Positions 8,824-17,268 of a stretch of DNA of 64,000 bases are shown piece by piece (position 1 is the stretch's first letter; each line of letters begins with the position of its first letter). The stretch covers positions 375,346 to 439,345 of the forward strand of contig NZ_SJPM01000002.1 in the NCBI RefSeq assembly GCF_007859915.1, read 5' to 3'. The notes under the pieces are model-generated. The model searched no databases and was not told where the DNA came from. It saw nothing but the letters and a program-made list of their open reading frames with translations. The translations under genes were made by a program, and so were the position numbers. Source of the stretch: Neorhodopirellula pilleata. Lineage in GTDB: Bacteria; Planctomycetota; Planctomycetia; Pirellulales; Pirellulaceae.

Positions 8824-10296
8824 TCAGGTCATCAACCATCGGGCCAAGCGTCCCGGGGACAACGGCGGCGTGACGCAATGGACGCGGCGGCCGAACCGAT
8901 CCCCGACTGCTTCGGCCGCCAATCGACCGCTAATCGCGGCACCCTCCATCGTCGCCGGCCAACCGGTGTCGACGTAATCACCGGCCAATGATAACCACGC
9001 CAACGTCGTCGTCGTGGCCGGTCGATGGGCCTGGAACTGCGGCGTGACGCTGTAGACCGCGTTCGGGTCGGTGACGATCCGGTGATGCAACAACTTCGCC
9101 GGATTCGGACCCGAAAACGGGATCGGAAAGGCCTTGGCAAGTTCGTCGCATACGGCCGACAGCAAAGCGTCCTTCGATGATTCGCTGAAGCGGTGCGGGC
9201 CGCTGATGACGACTTGGTGGTAAACGCCCGCCTGATCGCCCGCGCGATCGCTCGTCGACTGCCGCAGCGGTTGTTTGAACAGCCAATGCGAAACCGTGCC
9301 CACCATCGCCACATGCGGTAACGGCGTTATCTCGCGATCAAACCACAGGTGCAGGCCCGTGATCGGCGACGATTTCACCGACGAAAGAAACGACACGGTG
9401 GCATCCTGCCACGATCGCGCCGATGGATTCAGTCCTGGTTCGATCGTTTCGATCAACTTGGACGCCGACCGCCAAGCCGTTGCCAAGACCACGTGATCGG
9501 ATCGGAGTGTCCCATCGTCTCCACAAATCAATTCGACCTCCTCGTCGCGTTCGTCGTATCGCAATGATCGCACGAGACAGCCGGTCTTCACCTCCACGCC
9601 ATGCCGCGCGAGGTGATCCAACATCGAGTTACCAAAAATTTGCGAAAGCGGCCGGTTGGGCACCCACACATCCGATGCACCGTGAGCGGCGGCGAAGCCG
9701 TCGACGATTACCTTGCGAGCGGCTGCCATCGATACCCGTTCGGGCACATCCCCGAGCGCGCTGACCAAAACTACGTCCCAAAATCGCACTCGCAAACGCG
9801 ACGACTGGCGATGACGATCGAGCCAAGTCGCGGCCGTGACCTTTTCAAGGGTACGTTCACGTTGACGCATCAACTTGGTAATCGCCCAAGCCAGTCGCGT
9901 TCGTTCCTGCAGTCGAAGGTATCGCAATCCCGCCAGCGCTTTGTGCAAATGCAACGGCGCGGGCATCCGCAGATTCGGCGCGAACGACGACATCCCGTAT
10001 TCAGGATGATAGAACGTCAGCGATTGATAGCGAGTGAACTCGTCACTCATGTCGAACCTGTGAAGTAAATCGAGCAGGTTGGTGCAACATCCCATCGCGA
10101 CGTGCTGGCAATAGTCAACCGTTTCGTTGGTCGTCGGGTCGACGAACGATCCGGCCCGTCCGCCGGAGGTGCGGCGAGCTTCACACAGCGTGACGCGAAT
10201 GTCGGGCATCGTTTCGGCAATCGCCATCGAGGCGGCGATGCCGGCGATGCCGCCGCCGACGACCACGACACGCCGGTTCACGACACGCGGATTCAC
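8824..10296 (-). CDS. hpnE: Hydroxysqualene dehydroxylase
   Basis: FAD-dependent amine-oxidase-type enzyme that reduces hydroxysqualene to squalene in the HpnCDE pathway. The N-terminal dinucleotide motif VVVVGGGIAGIAASMAIAE is intact, followed by CEARRTSGGRAGSF and a C-terminal FAD segment LAGDYVDTGWPATMEGAAISG. The GTG at 10296 (MNPRVVNRRV) is chosen: it overlaps the hpnD stop as GTGA and sits just before the FAD motif. The resulting 490 residues fit the family. Third gene of hpnC-hpnD-hpnE with 4-bp overlaps, so translation is probably coupled. Confidence 0.93.
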   Translation of the reverse strand: MNPRVVNRRVVVVGGGIAGIAASMAIAETMPDIRVTLCEARRTSGGRAGSFVDPTTNETVDYCQHVAMGCCTNLLDLLHRFDMSDEFTRYQSLTFYHPEYGMSSFAPNLRMPAPLHLHKALAGLRYLRLQERTRLAWAITKLMRQRERTLEKVTAATWLDRHRQSSRLRVRFWDVVLVSALGDVPERVSMAAARKVIVDGFAAAHGASDVWVPNRPLSQIFGNSMLDHLARHGVEVKTGCLVRSLRYDERDEEVELICGDDGTLRSDHVVLATAWRSASKLIETIEPGLNPSARSWQDATVSFLSSVKSSPITGLHLWFDREITPLPHVAMVGTVSHWLFKQPLRQSTSDRAGDQAGVYHQVVISGPHRFSESSKDALLSAVCDELAKAFPIPFSGPNPAKLLHHRIVTDPNAVYSVTPQFQAHRPATTTTLAWLSLAGDYVDTGWPATMEGAAISGRLAAEAVGDRFGRRVHCVTPPLSPGRLARWLMT

Positions 10297-11309
10297 GAAG
10301 CCCTGTCCGTGCGCTGAGCCCAACCGATTTCCGACGGAGGAACGGGCAAGCGGTGGTAGAGCGGTTTGATGAAATGATGCGAGACGATTCCGAGTCGTTG
10401 TCGCATCCCCAACGTCACGCGGCGTTTGACCACCGCGTCGGGGTCCTCGGCGATGCGAGTCAACAACGATCGGTACGTCCGCCAGATCATGCTGAACATT
10501 GGGCGCCCGGGTTCTTCCAGCGAGTCCCAAACCCGCCATCCCGAATCAAACAACTCCGATGCTCGACGGGTCTCATCGACGATCAAACATCGCAATCTCG
10601 CGTCACGTCGCGGATGCAATAAATCGTCTTCATCAAGACCGTGTTGTTCGTAGTGTTGACGGGGCAGATAAATGCGTCCTCGCTGCGCATCCTCGGAAAC
10701 GTCACGCAGGATGTTCGTCAATTGAAACGCCAGCCCGCAATCCACGGCCGCCTGCATCGGCAGCGGCGATCGGAATCCCCAAATGTGCAAACAGGCGATG
10801 CCCACCGCCGAGGCAACGAGGTAGCAATAATGTTCGAGTTGTTCAAACGTGTCAAAGCGGTTCTTTTGTTGGTCCGCCAAAACGCCGTCAATGATCTCGA
10901 GTAAGTATCGCGATGGAATGCTATAACGATCGGCCGCATGACGCAGCGCCGGCATGATCTCGATCGCGTGTCGATTGAGATGTTCGAATTGGTGGTCCGT
11001 GATGCCTTCGAGGTTTTGAGCAAAACGGATCGGTTGGTCGGAATCGCCGATCAAATTCATCGCCGTGATCTGTCGCCACAAATCCAACCAATGACGCCGG
11101 ATGCTCGCCGGTTCGTCACAATCACCCAAGTCATCAGTCACCCGCGCGAACGCGTACAACGCCGACATGGCATCACGTTGATCCCGTGGCAACAACCAAA
11201 ACGAACGATAGAAACTACTGCCGCTACGTCGGGCGATTCGACGTACGGCGGCGTAGCTGTTGGCGATCTCGCGGTTCCGCTGGCCGCGATCGATGACATT
11301 CCGATTCAT
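10293..11309 (-). CDS. hpnD: Presqualene diphosphate synthase
   Basis: Trans-isoprenyl diphosphate synthase of the squalene/phytoene synthase family. It condenses two farnesyl-PP to presqualene-PP. The 338-residue product has both Asp-rich motifs: ARVTDDLGDCDE and NILRDVSEDAQRGRIYLP. The ATG at 11309 (MNRNVIDRG) overlaps the hpnC stop as ATGA; the longer frame upstream lies inside hpnC and is rejected. It stands in the middle of the hpnCDE operon. Assignment as HpnD rather than HpnC rests on gene order and on the LRDVSEDAQRGRIYLP motif. Confidence 0.92.
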   Translation of the reverse strand: MNRNVIDRGQRNREIANSYAAVRRIARRSGSSFYRSFWLLPRDQRDAMSALYAFARVTDDLGDCDEPASIRRHWLDLWRQITAMNLIGDSDQPIRFAQNLEGITDHQFEHLNRHAIEIMPALRHAADRYSIPSRYLLEIIDGVLADQQKNRFDTFEQLEHYCYLVASAVGIACLHIWGFRSPLPMQAAVDCGLAFQLTNILRDVSEDAQRGRIYLPRQHYEQHGLDEDDLLHPRRDARLRCLIVDETRRASELFDSGWRVWDSLEEPGRPMFSMIWRTYRSLLTRIAEDPDAVVKRRVTLGMRQRLGIVSHHFIKPLYHRLPVPPSEIGWAQRTDRAS

Positions 11310-12280
11310 ACGTCGCCGCCCATCGTCTGGGGTAGTTGTGATGCGGATGTCGATCGTCCTGGCAAGAATGGTTTTCGGATCAAGACACGTCCGACCAACC
11401 AGGCTTGCCGCAGTTTCCCGACCCGCACCCGCTTGCGAAGTACGTCGTAATCGATCCGCTCGATCGCGTCGAGCGTCGCGAGCCCACCACGAATGAACAG
11501 TTCGATATCCGCTGCTAGCCACGAGGGAACTCGACCGATCAACGGCCGACCGGAGTCAAACTTGTTTCTCGCGATCACGCATTGTTCGGCAATCGCGGCG
11601 CGCACCGCCGTCGGCGTCGGACGTTGGTGCTGGAGTGTTGATTGCAATGCGGTCTCATCAAATCCGTGCCGCTGCATCACTGTTTGGGGTAAGTAAATTC
11701 GTCCGATTCGGTAGTCCCTCGCGACGTCTTGCCAAAAGTTCGCCAACTGCAAGCCGGTGCAGACCTGATCGCTCAGACGTAGGTTGTTTTCGTCGACACA
11801 ATCGGCCGATTCGACCGCCGCCAACGCGAGCACCAACCGGCCGACAGGATTCGCCGAGCGACGGCAATAATTCAGCAATTCGGTTTCATCGCGATATCGG
11901 TGAATCGATTGATCATCGACGAACGCATCGAGCAAATCGTCGAACGGTTTTCGCGGCAAATCGAATCGGCCGACCGTTTGAGCCAGAGCAATAAAAATAC
12001 CTTTCAACTCGCCGCCTTCGAAGACACGTCGGATCTGTTCACGAAATTCAGCGATTCCGGCAAGCGCCGCCTCGGGGGTGGGGGATTCATCGGCGAGGTC
12101 GTCCGCCGTGCGGCAGAACGCGTAAAGGTGGTAGAACGGCTGACGCATCGATCGCGGCAACAACACGCTCGCGACGAGAAAATTCTCGTAATGCCCCCTC
12201 GCGATGCGGCGGCACTCTCGACTCGATGCGGCAACTTGTTCGGTCGTGGGCGGCGGCGCGTGGTCAGACACAAATTTCAC
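11306..12280 (-). CDS. hpnC: Squalene synthase HpnC (hydroxysqualene synthase)
   Basis: Second squalene/phytoene synthase paralogue, converting presqualene-PP to hydroxysqualene. The 324 residues contain YAFCRTADDLADE (first Asp motif) and NFWQDVARDYRIGRIYLP (second). The frame begins at GTG 12280; a second GTG three codons in (MSDHAPPP) is equally possible. It is the first gene of the operon and is divergent from ispH across about 200 bp, which presumably holds both promoters; I could not pick out clear -35/-10 boxes. Confidence 0.92.
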   Translation of the reverse strand: MKFVSDHAPPPTTEQVAASSRECRRIARGHYENFLVASVLLPRSMRQPFYHLYAFCRTADDLADESPTPEAALAGIAEFREQIRRVFEGGELKGIFIALAQTVGRFDLPRKPFDDLLDAFVDDQSIHRYRDETELLNYCRRSANPVGRLVLALAAVESADCVDENNLRLSDQVCTGLQLANFWQDVARDYRIGRIYLPQTVMQRHGFDETALQSTLQHQRPTPTAVRAAIAEQCVIARNKFDSGRPLIGRVPSWLAADIELFIRGGLATLDAIERIDYDVLRKRVRVGKLRQAWLVGRVLIRKPFLPGRSTSASQLPQTMGGDV

Positions 12281-12478
12281 AATCCGAGGAACGAAGCAGT
12301 CCGGTAGCCGTTGGACGGGCGACCGCGACTGCGGTTATCTTAACGGTTCAGCGATCGACGTGCAGTTTGATCGACCGGCAGTTTACCGTTGCGGCAAACC
12401 CGTCGCCTTTTTGCCCTCCTCTTTGCCTCAAGACCCTCCCCTTTGCCTCAAGAAACGACCCCTCGGATCGGCCCACTC

Positions 12479-13429
12479 ATGAAGATCATCTTGGCAGCCC
12501 CCCGCGGTTTTTGCGCGGGCGTTCATATGGCGATCGATTCGCTGAGCTTGACGCTCGAAAAGTTCGGCCCCCCCGTGTATGTCTATCATGAGATCGTCCA
12601 CAACCAATTCGTCGTCAACGAATTTCAAGGGAAGGGGGCGATTTTTGTCAACACGATCGGCGAAGTCCCCGAAGGCAGCGTGCTGTTGTTTTCCGCTCAC
12701 GGCGTGTCCCCTGAAATCCGCCAAGCGGCACGCGATCGCAACCTGCACGCGATCGATGCGACGTGTCCGCTGGTGACTAAGGTCCACCTCGAAGCGATCA
12801 AGTACGCCAAAGCGGGCTACACGATCATCTTGATCGGCCACGAAGGTCACGACGAAGTCTTGGGCACGATGGGCGAAGCCCCCGAGGCGATCGTGTTGGT
12901 CGAAGATGAAGCCGACGTCGATGCGTTGACCTTTCCCGAGGGGACTCGGTTGGCCTATCTGACCCAAACGACCCTCAGTGTTGACGACGCCAACCGCGTC
13001 ATCGCTCGGTTGCGAAGTCGGTTTCCACAGATCGATAGCCCGCCCAAAGAAGACATTTGTTACGCGACGCAGAACCGCCAGGAAGCTGTCAAATTGCTCA
13101 GCGACGAGGCCAGCGTCGTCGTCGTTTTGGGCAGCCAAAACAGCAGCAACAGCCAACGCCTCCGAGAACTGGCCGCCGAAAAAGGCCAACGGGCTTGGTT
13201 GGTCGACGGTCCCGCCGATCTGAGCGAAGACCAGTTCGAACAAGACGACGTGGTCTTGATCACCGCCGGGGCCAGCGCCCCCGAGTCGGTGGTCCAATCG
13301 ACGATCGCCTGGTTGCAAGAGAAATTCAACGCCACGATCGAATCACGCGAAGTCCGTCGCGAGGACGTTCAATTCCCGTTGCCCAAACCGCTACGAGCGT
13401 TTGCGAAAGAAAAAGCCGCCTCGGCTTAA
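12479..13429 (+). CDS. ispH: 4-hydroxy-3-methylbut-2-enyl diphosphate reductase
   Basis: Last enzyme of the MEP isoprenoid pathway, an iron-sulfur protein making IPP and DMAPP. The three cluster cysteines are visible in GFCAGV, DATCPLV and EDICYATQNRQ. The substrate-binding His motifs EIVHNQFVV and IGHEGHDE and the GSQNSSNSQRL segment are also present. ATG 12479 (MKIILAAPRGFCAG) is the family start, giving 316 residues. A direct repeat (CCTTTGCCTCAAGA, twice at 12422-12455) lies in the leader. Its position next to hpnCDE joins precursor supply to squalene synthesis. Confidence 0.97.
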   Translation: MKIILAAPRGFCAGVHMAIDSLSLTLEKFGPPVYVYHEIVHNQFVVNEFQGKGAIFVNTIGEVPEGSVLLFSAHGVSPEIRQAARDRNLHAIDATCPLVTKVHLEAIKYAKAGYTIILIGHEGHDEVLGTMGEAPEAIVLVEDEADVDALTFPEGTRLAYLTQTTLSVDDANRVIARLRSRFPQIDSPPKEDICYATQNRQEAVKLLSDEASVVVVLGSQNSSNSQRLRELAAEKGQRAWLVDGPADLSEDQFEQDDVVLITAGASAPESVVQSTIAWLQEKFNATIESREVRREDVQFPLPKPLRAFAKEKAASA

Positions 13430-13470
13430 GCCAGCGACGCCGCAACCCTACAAGCCCGAAGCACAACGGC

Positions 13471-13579
13471 GTGTTGATTGAGTGCACGTTTGGGCGTTTT
13501 CGTTTAACGGCAAGCCGCAGGCGCCTGCGTTTTCAAACTCTGTCGCCTGCGGCTTGCCGTTAAACAATTAAAACAACAG
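13471..13579. repeat. Palindromic element, TGTTGATTTA family, copy 2
   Basis: Near copy of 5584-5692, with the same CGTTTAACGGCAAGCCGCAG inner stem and GCGTTTTCAAACTCTG loop. Its termini have drifted (GTGTTGATTGAG / ATTAAAACAACAG). It lies between ispH and pepA. Confidence 0.8.
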
Positions 13580-13715
13580 ACCGGCAAGCGAGTGGGTCGG
13601 CGGGGATCGGGGGATCGACCTGTTCGCTGACGCCGTGGTGGCTTGATCGGGGCGCTTCGGGTTATGATCATCGTCCGGTACGGCAAACTTCCCACAATCC
13701 ATCCAGCCAATCGTC

Positions 13716-15206
13716 ATGATCACTCCTGCTCCGCTTCCCGCCCCCAAGATCACCACTCCCGAGCAAGTCACGGCGACCGGCGTGATGGTGTGTTTTGCCG
13801 TCCAAGCGGATAAGTCGTCCGAGAAAAAGTACGTCTCGATCGATCGTATCGACGAATTGGAAACATCTGCCAAAACCGCACTCGCTCAACTGATCCAGTC
13901 CGGCGAGATCGAGGGCAAGTCCGGTGAGATCGTTCAAGTCGCCACCGGCCACCCGTCCGCGCCAATCCTCGTCGTGGCCGGCTTGGGAAAGACGGCTCAA
14001 CGGACACGTGGAAAAATTTTAGAAACGGGTGCGGCCGTCATTCGCCGTTTGGTCGACAAATCACGAGCGGAAATCACGTTCCTGGTCGGTGACGCGATCT
14101 CGCCGGAACATCACGACGCGCTGGTAGCCGGAACCCTAACCGGGTGCGAAGGACAGCATCTCTACCAAAGCGAGCCGGCGTTCTTCGTTCCGGAAAAACT
14201 CGCGTTCGTCGGTGTTTCTCCGCAAGCTACCGCCGAAGGCGAGACGCTCGGTTCGTCCATCAATCTCACCCGCCGGCTCGTCAACGAACCGCCGACGATC
14301 ATGAACCCGACCGAGTTCGCCGAGCGTGCCAAAATCATGGCCAGCGAAGAAGGGCTCGAGTGCGAAATCTGGGACGAGACGCGTTTGGAAAAAGAAGGCT
14401 GCCGCGCGATCCTGGCCGTCGGCCGGGCGTCGACGAGCCCGCCCCGCTTGGTGATCTTGAAATACAACGGTGGTGGCGACGAGGCACCGATCGCAATCGT
14501 CGGCAAAGGCGTCACGTTCGATTCGGGCGGTTTGTCGATTAAACCGAGCGACGGGATGGTGGACATGAAATGCGACATGGCCGGCGCGGCCACGGTTGTT
14601 GGCGCGATGCGGGCGATCGCCCAACTCGGTCTGAAACGGAACGTGATCGGATTGTGCGGATTGGCCGAGAATATGATCAGCGGAGACGCCTACAAACTCG
14701 GCGACGTGATCGAAACCCGCAGCGGCAAGACCATCGAAATCCTCAATACCGACGCGGAAGGCCGAGTCGTTTTGGCGGACACCCTCGACGTGGCGGTGCA
14801 ACACAAGCCATCGGCGATCATTGATCTGGCGACCCTGACGGGCGCGTGCATGGTCGCGTTGGGCAACGAGGTCGCCGGCTTGATGACCAACAGCGATGAT
14901 CTCTGTCGTACCTTCAGTGATGCCGCCGGACAAGAGAACGAACCGGTCTGGCAACTGCCCATGTTTTCGCTCTACGACGAGAAAGTCAAAAGCAAGGTCG
15001 CCGATATCAAAAACGTCGGCGAAGGCCGCTGGGGGGGAGCGATCACGGCGGCCAAGTTCCTGGAAAATTTCGTCGGCGAAACCCCTTGGGTCCACATCGA
15101 TATCGCCGGTCCCGCCTTCGCCGATTCGCCTAAACCACACCGCGATGCAGGTGCCACCGGCGTGATGGTGAGATCGCTCGTCCGCTGGGTTCGTGACCGC
15201 AGTTAG
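13716..15206 (+). CDS. pepA: Leucyl aminopeptidase (M17, cytosol aminopeptidase)
   Basis: Two-metal cytosolic aminopeptidase that removes N-terminal residues from peptides; it works as a hexamer in known relatives. The 496-residue chain has the M17 signatures GKGVTFDSGGLSIKPSDGM, the metal-binding VDMKCDMAGAA, NTDAEGRVVLAD, and the C-terminal GRWGGAITAAKFL. Length and order of motifs are normal. The start ATG 13716 gives a typical N-terminus. It is flanked by palindromic repeats on both sides and appears monocistronic. Confidence 0.95.
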   Translation: MITPAPLPAPKITTPEQVTATGVMVCFAVQADKSSEKKYVSIDRIDELETSAKTALAQLIQSGEIEGKSGEIVQVATGHPSAPILVVAGLGKTAQRTRGKILETGAAVIRRLVDKSRAEITFLVGDAISPEHHDALVAGTLTGCEGQHLYQSEPAFFVPEKLAFVGVSPQATAEGETLGSSINLTRRLVNEPPTIMNPTEFAERAKIMASEEGLECEIWDETRLEKEGCRAILAVGRASTSPPRLVILKYNGGGDEAPIAIVGKGVTFDSGGLSIKPSDGMVDMKCDMAGAATVVGAMRAIAQLGLKRNVIGLCGLAENMISGDAYKLGDVIETRSGKTIEILNTDAEGRVVLADTLDVAVQHKPSAIIDLATLTGACMVALGNEVAGLMTNSDDLCRTFSDAAGQENEPVWQLPMFSLYDEKVKSKVADIKNVGEGRWGGAITAAKFLENFVGETPWVHIDIAGPAFADSPKPHRDAGATGVMVRSLVRWVRDRS

Positions 15207-15222
15207 CCTTTATCAAGAGCTG

Positions 15223-15325
15223 AGAACGTGTTTTAAAAAGGGGTCTGACCCTCTCCGGCGAGGCCAAAAACCCGATGAAATCGATTCGCCTCCAAAGGGT
15301 CAGACCCCTTTTTAAAACACGTTCT
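15223..15325. repeat. 103-bp element with 30-bp perfect inverted repeats (GGGGTCTGACCC type)
   Basis: The arms at 15223-15252 and 15296-15325 are perfect reverse complements (AGAACGTGTTTTAAAAAGGG continuing to GGTCTGACCCT). They are separated by a 43-bp spacer that carries a CTCCGGCGAG/CGCCTCC part-stem. It lies between convergent pepA and the SWIM gene. The shape is that of a REP-like or MITE-like element; it could also form a strong terminator hairpin for both genes. Confidence 0.85.
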
Positions 15326-15387
15326 GACGCAGAATCGGGAGTGACACCGTGACTCCAATGAATGTCTTCGATCCGCGTGCCAGCTTG

Positions 15388-17268
15388 TCACCGCGCTGCC
15401 GGTGCAATTTCCGAGTCCCACAAGTGTAACCATTTGGTTCGTTGGTACTGTCGGCGTGACGCCTCGCAGTACGCGTTGGCCATCGCCAATCCTTGCGCCA
15501 GTTTCTGTATTGGTCTCGGCGGTCGGGCGTTTTGCACTGACGTCAGTCGCGCGGAGTTGTTGCGAACGTCCGACGTGACCACCGCGAGCGCATCGAGCAT
15601 GGCCGCGGCGGTGACTTGACCGCGTGAGCGGAGTCGAGCGCGGTCCCGGCGATGCGTGGCCGAACCGATCGAACCGACCGCCCCGCGTCCGCCGAGGACC
15701 AACGTCGTCAAACGCCGCGTCAATCCGGGAAATAAATCTCCGCCATCCGATGCGATGCTGTCCTCATCGAACCGAGGCCGATCGTCGACCTCCATCGCGA
15801 AACGCTCCGTGTTGCGGAAATAATGTCGCTTGAGTTCGTCGAGTCCGAGGTGGCATCGCCCGCCCCACGCTTCGGGCAACGACACGTTGTCGGAACCTGC
15901 CCGAAAACTAAGCGCGTCGATCCATCCGGCTCGATCCAATCGCACGCGGCCGAACACTTCGATTTCCAAACCGACGCATCGGGCCAACAACTCCATGTTC
16001 TCACGGAAACGAAGTGATGCGTGATCGATCGCGATGCCCAAGTTCACTCGAACGCCGTCGTCCAACTGCAACACGACTGATCGGCCGTCGGCACCAAGGA
16101 TGGTTCCCTTGAAAAATACCAAATCCCATCCACCCCGCGGCATGGCGTCGGCGGCATCGGCCGATTCGAATACGTCTCGAATTTGATCGGCGGCAGCTCG
16201 CCCCCAACGTCCAACCGCCTCTTGGTTTGCGTCTTGCTGTTCGTCGTCGGATGGCATGATGGCCCAACGGGTTTTCGATCCTTTGCCCAAGCGGCCGTCG
16301 TACGAAGCGGTCAGATTCTGGACGTCGATCGACGCGCGGCTGATGACTTGCGCCGACGCCGTCGTGCCCCCCAAATCGATCCCGCCACGATACGCTTGAC
16401 TGACCAGAGCCGCTTCACCGGGCCGCGTTTCGACGACCTGATACAAACGTCCGTCATCACCAATGAAATGAACGACCACACCCGCGTAACCACTGAGCGT
16501 CAAGATCGGTTCGGCGACCACGCCGCGCAGGCGTTTCAAAGAAACTGGTGAGAACGGACGTCGCGTGTAACCCAGCTTGGCCGGATGCAGCGACTCGGAA
16601 CGGGTCAATTCGAACGCCGTTTCGATCGCGGTCACCACGTCGCTGCGAAGGCCATCGCTGTCGGCATGATCGTCGCCGGCGCGGATCCGCTGGACGCCTT
16701 CGGTCACCCGAATCAGTGCCGAGGAAAGGTTCAACATGGATTGCGAACGGGCCTGGTGCGCCGCCCGCAACAAAGACGACTGGATGATCAAACCGCCCGC
16801 GCGTGCGCCGCTGATCAACAAACCTTCCAGAGCTTGCAGACATTGTTCCGCCGTCGATCGCATATCCGCCGAGATTTTCACCGGTGCAGCGGATGGTTCT
16901 TCACTTTTATGCAGTTCAATCGGCGTTCCCGATTGAGAATCCGGCGGCGACTCGCCATCGGGCTCGGTCGAACTCGCCTCCGTCACGTGGATCGTCAACG
17001 TGGTCACGCAAGCGAGCAAATGAAAACACTTCGGCGACAACAAGCACGAACAGGACATCGACTCGCCACGAACCAAACAACCGTCTTCGCCGGGTTCCAA
17101 ACGGACGGTTTCCTCGCCCGCTTCGATGCTCCAAACGTTCGCCTGTTCGGTCCAAGCCCAAGCCTCCGCCGCGGTGGCTTCGCGGTCCAATCGCTTGCGA
17201 ACCCGGCCGGGTGCCGCGTCGATCATCGTCGCCAGTAGTCCGGCGTCCATAGTGGGTCTTTTGTTCAT
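15388..17268 (-). CDS. SWIM zinc-finger protein of MoxR/VWA operon
   Basis: A 626-residue cytoplasmic protein. Near the N-terminus it has a SWIM zinc-binding motif CSCLLSPKCFHLLAC (CxC...CxH). The rest has no recognised domain. The ATG at 17268 (MNKRPTMDAG) overlaps the upstream gene's stop as ATGA. SWIM domains bind DNA or proteins in known cases, so it may be the recognition component of the complex. Last gene of the five-gene operon. Confidence 0.82.
   Translation of the reverse strand: MNKRPTMDAGLLATMIDAAPGRVRKRLDREATAAEAWAWTEQANVWSIEAGEETVRLEPGEDGCLVRGESMSCSCLLSPKCFHLLACVTTLTIHVTEASSTEPDGESPPDSQSGTPIELHKSEEPSAAPVKISADMRSTAEQCLQALEGLLISGARAGGLIIQSSLLRAAHQARSQSMLNLSSALIRVTEGVQRIRAGDDHADSDGLRSDVVTAIETAFELTRSESLHPAKLGYTRRPFSPVSLKRLRGVVAEPILTLSGYAGVVVHFIGDDGRLYQVVETRPGEAALVSQAYRGGIDLGGTTASAQVISRASIDVQNLTASYDGRLGKGSKTRWAIMPSDDEQQDANQEAVGRWGRAAADQIRDVFESADAADAMPRGGWDLVFFKGTILGADGRSVVLQLDDGVRVNLGIAIDHASLRFRENMELLARCVGLEIEVFGRVRLDRAGWIDALSFRAGSDNVSLPEAWGGRCHLGLDELKRHYFRNTERFAMEVDDRPRFDEDSIASDGGDLFPGLTRRLTTLVLGGRGAVGSIGSATHRRDRARLRSRGQVTAAAMLDALAVVTSDVRNNSARLTSVQNARPPRPIQKLAQGLAMANAYCEASRRQYQRTKWLHLWDSEIAPAAR

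Noticed and set aside
12428-13318. 296-codon open frame opposite ispH
   Set aside because: Antisense to the conserved IspH cysteine motifs; no independent start signal or homology.
14136-15140. 334-codon open frame on the minus strand opposite pepA
   Set aside because: It is antisense to a full set of M17 motifs. Its Asp/Arg/His-rich composition is typical of shadow frames in GC-rich genes.
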